Source: Prinia subflava
Taxonomy: Eukaryota; Chordata; Aves; Passeriformes; Cisticolidae
Length of the DNA: 64,000 nt
Reading direction: 5' to 3'
NCBI RefSeq assembly: GCF_021018805.1
Contig: NC_086258.1
Location: 6,301,081 to 6,365,080, forward strand
The notes beneath the pieces are model-generated. The model searched no databases and was not told where the DNA came from. It was given only the letters and a program-made list of their open reading frames with translations. The translations under genes were made by a program, and so were the position numbers. Of this stretch, positions 51,201-61,600 are shown piece after piece (position 1 is the first letter of the stretch; every line of letters begins with the position of its first letter).

Positions 51201-53200
51201 AATGAATGTGACACTGCTGTAATCACCTCCACTGATGAATGACAGGCCCTGCCACGTTTGACAGAGTTCCTAGGCAAAGGCAAACCTCATTTGCTGTGAC
51301 ACTTTTCCCCTGGAAAGCTTTTAATTTTTGGAGGACCTGTCATGGTTTGAGCTCCCTCAGTGCTCACAGATGTCTCCCCAGGGAGTCAGCCCTGCCAGGG
51401 CTCTTGGCACGCTGAGTGTCCCTGAGCAAAGCACTTTGGCCCCAGTGTTCCCCCTGGCCGTGGATTTGGGACCCTGGCTTGGATGCTTCTAGTCTCCCTT
51501 TTGGGGAGGACCGAGGGGCCCTGATTCCTCCTGAACACCACCAGGATCTGCAGCATACCTTGGTGTCACTGAAAATAAGGCTTGGAGTGTCTCGTGCTTG
51601 GAAATGTTGGCCTTAACCTCCTCGTGCCTCAGTTTCCCCATCAGTGGAGTGGCTGGGGTGAGCCATCCCCCTCTGCAAAGCAGTTTGGTGTCAGTGCCCT
51701 GGCAAGCACGAGTGCTGGACACAGCTCAGGACTGAGGGCACAGGGCTTGGCAGGGCCCTCCGAGGGTCAGGGAACGGCGCGTGGAATGAGAGGTGGAATT
51801 TACATCAGCGAGGCTCTGACTCCAGCCTGTTCTACACCTGCTCGTGGTGAAACGGCCAGCAAGCCCTGCTTTGTCCCTGTTCCTGCTCGGGTTCCTGGTG
51901 CCTGTCCAAAGCAGAGCCCTGGCCATGGGAAGGGGGCCCAAAGCACAGCCAGGCAGAGGTGAGGGTCCGGCCCCGGTGACTGTGGCATGTGCCCCCTCTC
52001 ATTTGTCCCTGTCGGTGTTGCCCCATTAAATGCCACGTCTGTACTTTCCTTTCTTTTCACTTTTCTGTCTGTGTGCTGACTGTTGCTGCTTTGTATCCGT
52101 CTTTCCTTGAGCTCTGGGGCTGGGCTGGGCTGAGCTGTTTCCCCCAGGAGCAAGAGCATGGGAGAGGGCTCTGGGGGCAGATTCCCCCCTGCCCTCTCCT
52201 CACTGCACAAACCAGGACCCGAGAGAGAAGTGAAGGGTTTTTCCTCTGGAGCAGGCTGTTAATTAATGCATTTTATCACGAGACCAGGCTGGTCCCAAGA
52301 GTGCTCTCTGTTGGGTTGGTGGAGGGGGGGGTTGGCTTATGGGGGACCCCAGACCCTGTTTGTGCCAGGTACCAGCTGCATCTACCCCTCCCTCACAGAA
52401 GCAGAGGCCTGTTGGTCCTTCCTGTGCCATCAGGACAGCACATTCCTGTTGGATGGGGAGGCTGAGGTGGTGGGAATCCCTGAGTGGGCAGGGATGCAGC
52501 TGCCCAGAGGGTGGAATTGTCTCAGAGTCTTGGGATCTGGGTTTGAGCCCCACTTGGAGCAGGGCTGGCTTTGAAGCAGGGCCAGGCATGGCATGGGGGC
52601 AGCTGAAATCACTGGCAGAGCTGCCCCCTTCCCATGTATTTAGGGTTGGGGGGTCATTTGGGATGGGTGAGTGACCTGCAGCCAGCTCACTGTCCCCCAT
52701 CCAAGGAGGAGATTTGGGGCATTTAGTGAGAGCGTCTGTCACTTCTCCTTCTCGAGGGCATTGGAGGGGAGGGTGTGGCTGGGACAGAAGTGGGGGCTGA
52801 GGGCAAAGGAGGGAGCTGATGGCCCCAGTCTCAGTGCACACTTTGGGCTGCAGCAGTTTTGGGGTCTCAGTTACGCATGTCAGCCCTGCCCATGCAGCAA
52901 AGTCATCTTTCCCTTCTCTCTCTGCTCCTGTGGCCACCAGCCCCGGGCTGGGTGCCCTGTGCCTGCCACAGGTGTGACCCCTGCCCAGGGGTGGCCCAGC
53001 CCCGGGCTGAGAAGCAGCAGCTCCAGCAAAGAGCCTTGTGTGTGAAGATGAAGCCTGTGTGTGCGTCCGTGCCGGTGTCTCGGCTTGCATGCCCCGCTGC
53101 CTTGTCTTGAGATGAATTCAAGAGCAAACCAAGCAAATGAAACAGTTTAATAACAGAACAAAACAAAACCCAGGAACTTTGTGACAGTGGAAATAAAAGC
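48277..53200 (+). other. NCS1: NCS1 3'UTR, probably with one intron; end uncertain
   Basis: After TAG the exon runs 18 more bases to GGCG|GTGAGT (48295). A strong acceptor TCTCTCCTGCAG lies at 48967, so the terminal UTR exon probably starts at 48968. AU-rich sequence at 49458-49660 (ATATATATTATATTGTTATT, long T runs, TTATTTATTTG) is typical of a neuronal 3'UTR. Candidate poly(A) signals are ATTAAA near 52025 and AATAAA at 53193-53198. The known length of mammalian NCS1 3'UTRs (several kb) fits either end. Confidence 0.55.
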
Positions 53201-54550
53201 TTAATGACAGTAATGAAGTGGCAGTGGTCTGTGATGTGCTGGGGTGGGGGGCTCATGGGGGCCCCAAAGCTGCCCTGGCACCAGCGGGGCTGGGAGCTGG
53301 GCTGGGGGGTGTCACTGTCCCATGCCCCAAGGGCAGGGCTGGGATGGCACCAGCACAGGCGTAAATAGGGATGTTCTGGGCTCTGTGGGCAGGCAGGCAC
53401 TGCACCCACACCTGAAGGGCTGTCAGGGCTCAGCTCCAGGCATCCCAGGCACCCTTCACCCCTATAACACTGTTCTTCCCACCTCCTTTTACCCAGACAC
53501 AGCTTTCCCTCTGCCAGGTCCCATCCTGACACAGCGCCTGCATCCCTTTTGCAGTGAAGACACAGCGGTGTCACCCTCCCTGTCCCCTCTGGGTCACTTT
53601 TGGCACAGAGTGGCTGCAGAGGAATCCTGATATGAATATTCCATAATTGTGTCCCACTGCCCGGAGGTGCCCCCGGGCAGCCCCCCCTCCCCTGGCAGGG
53701 CTCACAGGGGGGCTCACAGCCTGCACTGGGCCATTCTGCGCTGCCAACTCTTCCGGAAACGAGCACTGCGAGGCCTCCCTGCCAGCCCATGTCCCTTGTG
53801 TTTTTGCTCTCCTAACGAGGCTGACTAATTGTTTTAGAGAGGCCAGAGGAGATGCCCTAATGGTCCGAACAAGGAGGCTGTGTTTGTGCAGGGGGTTTTG
53901 CCCAGAGGTGCTTTGTGCCAGCACATGTTGGGAGCTCCCAGGGATTTTTCCCTTGTGCCAGGGAGTGGGCAAGGACAGGCACAGGCTCCAAACCACGGTG
54001 GTTACCCAGAGGCTGTGCCTTAACCCCCAGCAGGGAAGGGGTTAAAGCCCAGTGAGCACAGGTGCTCCTGGCACTGGGAGCACTGGTGAGTGTGGGAAGG
54101 GCTGGCTGGGATTAATTCGGTGGTGAGGGGAAGCTGCTGGGCCAGCAGTGCGGGCACTCCCTGCCAGGGTGCAGGATGGGGCTGGGATGCAGGCTGGTGA
54201 CTGGGGATGCTCCAAGGTCGGTTTTGGGGGGACTCCCCTCAGATCTGGGGCTGGGAGTGCAAAGCCTGGGGCAGTGCAAGCCCTGGGTGTGGGACTGGAA
54301 GGGGACAGGCCACTGGCACAGCCGCAGGGGCAGAAGTGTCATTGCCCTGCTGTGAGGGGAATGTCCTTGCCCACTCTGAGGCCGGGCTAGGCTGAGCCCA
54401 CACTTGCAGGGATAAAGGAATGCACAGAACGGTCCCACTGTCCTGTGTGTGGGTCCTGAGAGGGGTGATTTCCAAGGTCCCCCAGCTCCTGTGCCAGGGA
54501 GGAGCAGGGCTGGTGCTGGGGGTGCAGGAGGTGCACAGCTTCACCTGGAG
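53200..54550. other. Intergenic region NCS1-HMCN2
   Basis: GC-rich non-coding sequence. No gene, RNA or clear mobile element was recognised. Open frames on both strands are by-products of high GC. Confidence 0.6.
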
Positions 54551-55410
54551 CCGCTTTTGGCCGTGGCTGCTCCTCGGGTGCCGCTGCGGGGGAGTTGAGC
54601 AAGAGCAGAGCATCCCAGCGGAGCAGCCGTGAGCTCAGCACTCCGCCTCCAGGGGAGCCACGAAACGCTCCGCGCCCGCAGCCAGCGCTGCTGGCCAAGG
54701 GCTGCCTGCCCCGGCCAAGCGCCGCCCGTCCCAGCCCGGTCCTGGCTCCGGTTCTCTCTGTGCTCTGTGGCTGTTTGCTCCCTGTTCGTGGGGTGGCTGC
54801 CTGGGTGAGCCCACCCGAGCCCCCCACAGACCCCCCTGACCTCCGAGCCCCGCTGCAGACCCCCATTCCGGGCTCCCTTTGCCCAGCAGAGGGGGGATTT
54901 GCTGCCTTGGGGCTCCTTTCGCAGCTGTCTCTCCCCCCGCTGGGTTTGGCAGGGTTTCCTCGCAGGTGCTCAGCTGTGACCCCCATGTCCTCCCCTAACC
55001 CCCTGCTCCCCCCAGCAGAGCAGGCTCTCTCTGAGCCAGGGGGTCGGGGCTGGGGAGGGGGCCCGGGCAGTGTTTCTGACAATCCCGTGGGCTGCAGGAT
55101 CTGCTTCCCAATCCCTGTATCTTCATCCCGATTTCCTCCAACTCCCACCCACCTCCCTGCCGCGTCGCTGGCTCCAAAAGTCCGGTTTTTCCTCCCGCCC
55201 TGCCTCCTCCCTCCCAGAAGTTGAGCGCTGGAGGAGCAGGTCCGCAGCTGCGGAGGGCTGGGCGTTCCCTGCCCGGGGTCCCTTCCCCGTCCCCGCCGCG
55301 TGTGGCCCCTCGCACACCGCGTCCCTCCCCGGAGCGGGGACAGTGCCCGGCGGGAAGGGCAAGGACAAGGACACAAGGGGTGCTCCTGACACCCGAGCAT
55401 CTCCCCCGCC
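54550..55410 (+). promoter_or_regulatory. HMCN2: Probable HMCN2 upstream/promoter region
   Basis: CG-dense, GC-rich DNA running into the HMCN2 start codon, densest at 54550-54740 and 55210-55360. No TATA box was seen. The transcription start is not determinable from sequence alone. Confidence 0.45.
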
Positions 55411-55639
55411 ATGCCACCCCACGGAGGGGTGTTCGTGGGTCTCTGCACGCTGCTGGCCCTCAGTCTGGCCGAGAGCCCCCCGGGCTGGGCCACTCTCGCC
55501 TTTGTCTTCGATGTCACCGGCTCCATGTACGACGACCTGGTGCAGGTGATGGACGGGGCCGCGCGCATCCTGGAGCGGACGCGCAGCAGGAGCACCAGGC
55601 CCATCAGCAACTACGCCCTCGTGCCCTTCCACGACCCAG
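55411..55639 (+). CDS. HMCN2: HMCN2 exon 1 (signal peptide, VWA start)
   Basis: 229 nt from the first Met, which heads a good hydrophobic signal peptide. It encodes [15 protein letters not shown] with the MIDAS DxTxS and ends ALVPFHDP plus one base before GTACCC. Confidence 0.93.
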
Positions 55640-58600
55640 GTACCCCCGGGCAGGGTGGGGGTGAGTCCCGCCAGGGGTGGGGCTGTGGGGAGCGGGGCTG
55701 TGGGTCTGGGTCTGAAGCAGGCACTTCACAAGTGCTTGCACTGTCCCTTCTCCCTGTTTTTAATGCCCTGGTGGCTGCTGTGATGGGGATGGCACTTCAG
55801 CAGCTGGGAGTTAGGCTGGGGCTCCTGTCCCCAAGGCACCCTGTGGGCACAGGGTGGGCTCTTTCCACCCAATTAATCCCAGGGGTGCTGACACTTTGTT
55901 GGGGTGGCTCTTTCTCTCCCATCCTGCTTGAATCTCCCCTGAGTAATCATGGGGGGTATTTCTGTCCAAGTCCAAAACGTGCTTCCAGGTCACCTCAATA
56001 AAAACACCACTTGCTAAGAGGCTTTGGTGACTTGCTGTGATACCAGAATCATTTCTTTCTGCCCCTGTCTTTGTCTTCTTTTTGTGCACACCCAAAGAAG
56101 AGCAGCTGTTCCCCAAAAGAGCTCTGGCCTCCTACAAGGAGAGCAGGATCCAGGCTTTATTTTCAGCAGAAACGCTGAGTTGAGTGAAAACCACTGGAGC
56201 CAGGCAGGGAAGGAGGCAGAGGCAGTGAATTGATTCCTGCATTGCTTTGCTGGGAACCTTCCCCAGCAGAAAAGGGCACTGGCTTTGCAGCTCACCCTGG
56301 CTGGGACCACCCAGTGTGTTGGGAGAAATTCCTGGGTGTAGAAATAGTTTGCCAAAGTGGTCACAGCATGGGCACAGGGGCTGGTCTGCCCAAACCCACT
56401 TCTCTGCTGGTGCCAAGCCAGGGTAGATGCTGCACCCTGAGTCTCACAGGTGTTTGAGCCAGGGCAGGTGCCAGGAGCACTGGGTGGCATTGGAAGAAGC
56501 TGGTGCTGGGGTCAGGGGGCTGAGCTGGTGGTGCCCATGTCTTGCAGAGGTGGGCCCTGTCACCCTCACCACGGATCCCCAGCTCTTCCAGCAGCGCCTG
56601 CAGGAGCTCCATGTCCAGGTAGGCACCCTCAGCCCCACGCTGCTGTGCCAGGCCTGGCTCAGTGCCTGGCCCGTGGCACTGGGGGAAGCCTGGCACTGCA
56701 CGGTGGTGGGGTCTGGGAGCAGCCCCTGCATCCCCCACGAGTGTGATGGGGGTTCAGGCTGAGCCAGACTGGCTGGGGGCTGCACATGGGGAGTGAAGAG
56801 GGTGGGTGATGCTGGTGCTGTGCCCCAGAGTTCTGCAACAGGGCAGAGAATTCCCAGCCCACAGCTCTTGGCCCTAATGGAGATGCTGTTCCCAGGAGAG
56901 CTTGCAGACTCTCCACGGAACCAAAAATCTCCTCTTTTAGAACCACTGCTTGATAATTGAGTTTTTAATTTCTGGTTTGGTTTTTTTTATATATAATTAT
57001 TTTGTCTGTTTTTTGCCAGCTGAAATGTTCCCTGGGAGCTTAATCCTGCTTTATCCATCCCACTCTTGCCCTGCCTCCTGTGAATTGCTAAATCCCTGTA
57101 GCGTTTCCCCTCGGATGCAGCTGTTTTGGCAGGAGGTGTAACGCTGGGGCTGCAAATGGTTTCCCAGCCCTTCGGGGTGCCAAGCCCTGGGAAAGTGGGA
57201 GCTGGTCCTCTCTGTGCCAGGAGGCTTCCCTGGGGTGCCTGGCTCTGCAGCCAAGGGGCGGGCACAAATGTGCCCACTAAAAATATCTGTGGGGAACTAG
57301 TCCCTCCTGTGAGCTTCACGGATCCCCAAATGGGTGCTTTAATTATCATTGTTAGTGAGACACAGCCGGGTCTGTGCCATCCTGAGCGTCCCTGCAATTC
57401 CACCCCGCTGCCTCCAGATAAACGGGGCAGTTCCCCCCCGTGAGCATCCCCTGGGTGGGATCCTGCAGGAGCTGAGCCCTGCTCGGTGCCTGGGCCACGT
57501 CCCTGCCTGTGTCCCTCAGGGCGGGGGGGACTGCCCGGAGATGAGCGTGGGAGCCATCAGGGTGGCCGTGGAGATCTCGCATCCCGGCTCCTTCGTTTAC
57601 GTCTTCTCGGATGCTCGGGCCAAGGACTACGAGCAGCAGGAGGAGCTGCTGCGGCTGCTGCAGCACAAGCAGAGCCAGGTGAGCGGCCCCGGCGCTGCCC
57701 GCAGGGCTCCTGCGACAATCGGCCCGGGGGACGCAGCAGCAGCAGCATCAGTGGGACGAGGCCATAAAACCTCTGGGCTGCGGGGAATTTTGCAGCCCCC
57801 GGGCCGATTCGATGCCAGTGGTGGATGCCAGCGGTGTCCCCTGCCGTGGGTGGGCGGGGTGTCACAGGGCCGGTGCCGTGGCAGGTGGTGTTTGTGCTGA
57901 CGGGGGACTGCGGGGACAGGAGCCACCCCGGGTACCGCGTGTACGAGCGCATTGCTGCCACCAGCTCCGGGCAGATCTTCCACCTGGACAAGCAGCAGGT
58001 GACAGAGGTGAGTGGGGACTCCTGGCCCCTTGTGCTGGAGTGAGGCTGTCCCCTCTGTCGGTGAGGGGACATGCAGGTTCAATCTTCCCTGCCTGCCTCC
58101 AGGTGCTGAAGTGGGTGGAAGAGGCCATCCAGGCTTCCAAGGTCCACCTGCTGTCCACGGACCATGAGGAGGGTGGGGAGAACACATGGCAGGTCCCCTT
58201 CGATCCCAGCCTGAAGGAGGTCACCATCTCCCTGAGTGGCCCTGCCCCAGGGATCAGGGTCCAGGATCCCGCAGGTAGGAGCCCAGGGCAGAGGGACAAT
58301 GAGGGGGGAGGTGTGATGCTTTGCCCCCCAGAGAGACCTCAGGTGAGGACAAGCAGGAAGGGGTTCACCAAACCCTGCCCTAAAACCCAAATGAAAAGGT
58401 GATGAGCTACAAAGCCCTCAGTAAACACCAGCACAGCTCCCTGCTCCCCTCCCAGGCTGGCCTGGCCTCTGGCTTTGAGGGTTTTCCCTGCTGCCCCGGC
58501 TGTGAGCTGTGATGGGCTCTGCACTACCCTGAGCCCTGATGGAGGCAATTCCTGTAGGAACCAGGGGATAGACCTGGGTTGCCCATCCGAGACATTGACT

Positions 58601-61600
58601 CATTACAGGAAAGGTCCTGGAGAAGGGACAAGGTCTGAAGGAGCTGCTCAACATCCCCAACTCAGCCGTGGTGGTGGCCATGGAGCCCTACGAGCCCGGG
58701 ACGTGGCTGGTCACGGTAGGCTGGTGGCACCCCCGCACATCCTCTGCCTTTCCCTGATGGGTGTTTAGCTTGCCAGGCTTTTCCAGGTGTGGACTTTCCC
58801 CATCCATCTCCGCCCAGGCAGAGGATTTGTGAGCAGGCTGAGAGAGGCTGGCTGCAACCTCTCCCTTCCCATCTCCTCTCCCTTCCCCTGCCCTCAGCAC
58901 TGACTCTCAATCTGCTTCCAGACCAGGAGCAGTGGCCGCCACTCACTGAGGATCACGGGCATCAGCAACGTGAATTTTCAAGCCAGCTTCTCCACCCAGC
59001 CGGAATTCGACACCAGCCAGCCCGGAGAGCGGCCGGTGCAGGGTGAGGGCGGTGCCGCCCGAGGGGCTGGATGCTGCATCTGGGCGTTTTGCAGCCGGGA
59101 ATGTGGTTGGTGGTTTTTTCCCTCCCCGCTTTCCAGGTCTGCCCATCTCCGTGCTGGTGAACTGCACCGGTCTGAGGCCGCCTGGGCGCCTGCAGGAGAT
59201 CGAGCTCTTCAACACCTCTGGCCACGTCCTCCTCTCGCTGCCCGTGCAGCCCGTCCTCGACTCCTCCTCCGGCTCCACCACGCAGCTCTGGGTGGGTTCT
59301 CCACTCTGGGTCCCCCCGGGGGACTTTCTGCTGAAGGTGAAGGGTGAAGATGCCCAGGGCCACCCCCTGCACCGCCTCTCAGGGGTGACCTACACCAGCG
59401 TGGTCCCCGGTGAGTGGAACCCACGGGTGCTGAGCAGGGACCAGAGGTTCCAGCACTGCCTCTGCTTTGGTTTCTCCTCGGTCATTCTGCGTCCCAGTGT
59501 GGCTCCCTGTGAGTTTCCAGAGGTTTTGTACATCTGCACATCCCCAAACTCTTCCAGGCCTACCTAAAGTGAACATCTCCAGCAATATCCAGGCTTACAA
59601 CCGTGAGCCACAGCTCATCTCCTGCTCTGCACAGAGTGAGATCCCCTTCCGCCTGCAGCTCAGCCGTGGCACGATGAAGCTCAGGGAAGAGCAGATCTTC
59701 AGGTGAGCCTCTGGTATGGCCCAGGAGGGACCCGTGTGGGCAGGAACAGCCCCTGAGCTGTGCCAGCTGGGTGGGTGCATTCAGGTTCTGAGCATCCCAA
59801 GAGGAAAATTCCAAGGGACAGCTCTGCAGTAACTGGGGATGCACCTCTTTGCCTGACTCAGACAAAAAAAAAATTCCCAGGGAGTAGGACCAGGATGGTG
59901 GCATGGCAGTCCCAAGGTGGGAGTGATCCATATCTTCATCTCTCCCTTTCTGTAGGGTTTCAGGGAACATCAGCTGGTTGATCCCTGCTGTGTCCCAGAG
60001 TGATGAAGGCTTTTACGAATGCATGGCCACCAGCAAGGTCGGAGTGACCCGGGCTCGTGCCTACGTCTCTGTCTCAGGTGGGGCTGCTTGTGCCAAGCCC
60101 TCGAGCCCTTCCCATGGCTGGGCACAGGCTCCTTTCACCCAGGCGTGCCGTGTTCCTAGAGCCACCACCGCGTCTCATCACCCCGGGCAACATCACGGCC
60201 TCCCCGGGCCAAGCTGTGGTCATGTCCTGCGTGGTTCTGGGGGATGTGCCCTACAACCTGACCTGGAGCTGGGACGGGAAGGTGGCACAGCCAGGGGACG
60301 GCCGGGCCCGGCTGCTGCAGAACGGCTCCCTGGAGATCAGCCCCGTGCGGCCGGGGGACGGGGGCCTGTACCAGTGCGTGGCACAGAGCACCCATGGCAC
60401 TGCCACCGCCTCCCTCTGGCTCTTCATCCAGGGTAGGCTGTGCCCCCTGGGGGACCCTGGCCTGGGGGATGTTCTGCTGCCCTGTGGGAGGGTGGTGAAC
60501 GGCACCCGGGGGCTGAGCCCTGCTCCAACCCCGTGCAGAGGCGCCGTGGGTGAAGGTGGACCCCAGTCCCCAGCGTTTCAGCAGGGGCCAGGAGCTGCGG
60601 CTGAACTGCACGGCCGGGGGCCACCCCCAGCCCCACAGCAGCTGGAAGCGCTGGGGATGGGCACTGCAGCAGGATGAGAGGTGAGCCCTGGGGACACAGG
60701 AGCCTCCGTCCTGCCTGTGCCACGGGGATGGTGCTCCCCTTGCAGGGATGCACAGGTTGAGGGAGGGAGGCTTGGGGCTGCCATGGCTCTGGAAAGAGGG
60801 AGGCAGTGCAGTATCCCAGCCCGTGCTCCTGAGATGCTTGGCATGCTGCTGGCCTTGATTTCCTGTATTTATTTTTATGCTGTCCTGCCTTATCCAGGTC
60901 ACTGTCCCCACTTTGCACACCTGGTGTGAGCTCAAGCCTCAAAATACTCCTTGTACTTTCTCCTAATTTCTTCTGCTTTTTGCCTTTCAACTCCTGCCTG
61001 TGTCAGGTTGTGAGTGCTGGAGTTGACTTTGGGGAAAGCTTTTGGACTTTTGAGATGAAAAAGCCCAATTCTCAGTGCTTTTCCCTGCTTCAAAGCCAAG
61101 CCCTTCCCTGCAGCAGCTGGCTCTAAGTGCTGACCCACATCCACCACCTGCCCAGCATGGCCTGAATCCTGCTCATTTGTATCAACACATTTTCCATCAT
61201 CCCTGTTTCCAAAGGGCTCATTCCTCCTTTTCTCTCCCATTTGCTGCAGGGTTTTCAGGGATGCTGAGGGCACCCTGCACATCAGGTCTGCTGTCCCAGA
61301 GGATGCAGGGAATTACAGCTGCCATGCCAGCAGCACACTGGGCTGGGATGAGCAAGTGGTCACCCTGGAGTTCACTGGTACCTGCTGCCTGCTCCCTGGC
61401 AGCACCCTGGGAACGGGGCTGTGTGTGCTAAAGGGTGTTGGGGTCAGCACAGAGAGAATGGGGCTGTGTGTGATAAAGGGTGTTGGGGTCAGCACTGTGG
61501 GAATTGGGGCTGTGTGTGATAAAGGGTGTTGGGGTCAGCACTGTGGGAATTGGGGCTGTGTGTGATAAGGGGTGTTGGGGTCAGCACTGTGGGAATTGGG

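Noticed and set aside
54387..55610. 407-codon minus-strand open frame
   Set aside because: Antisense to HMCN2 exon 1 and its GC-rich upstream DNA. Low-complexity composition with no family resemblance.
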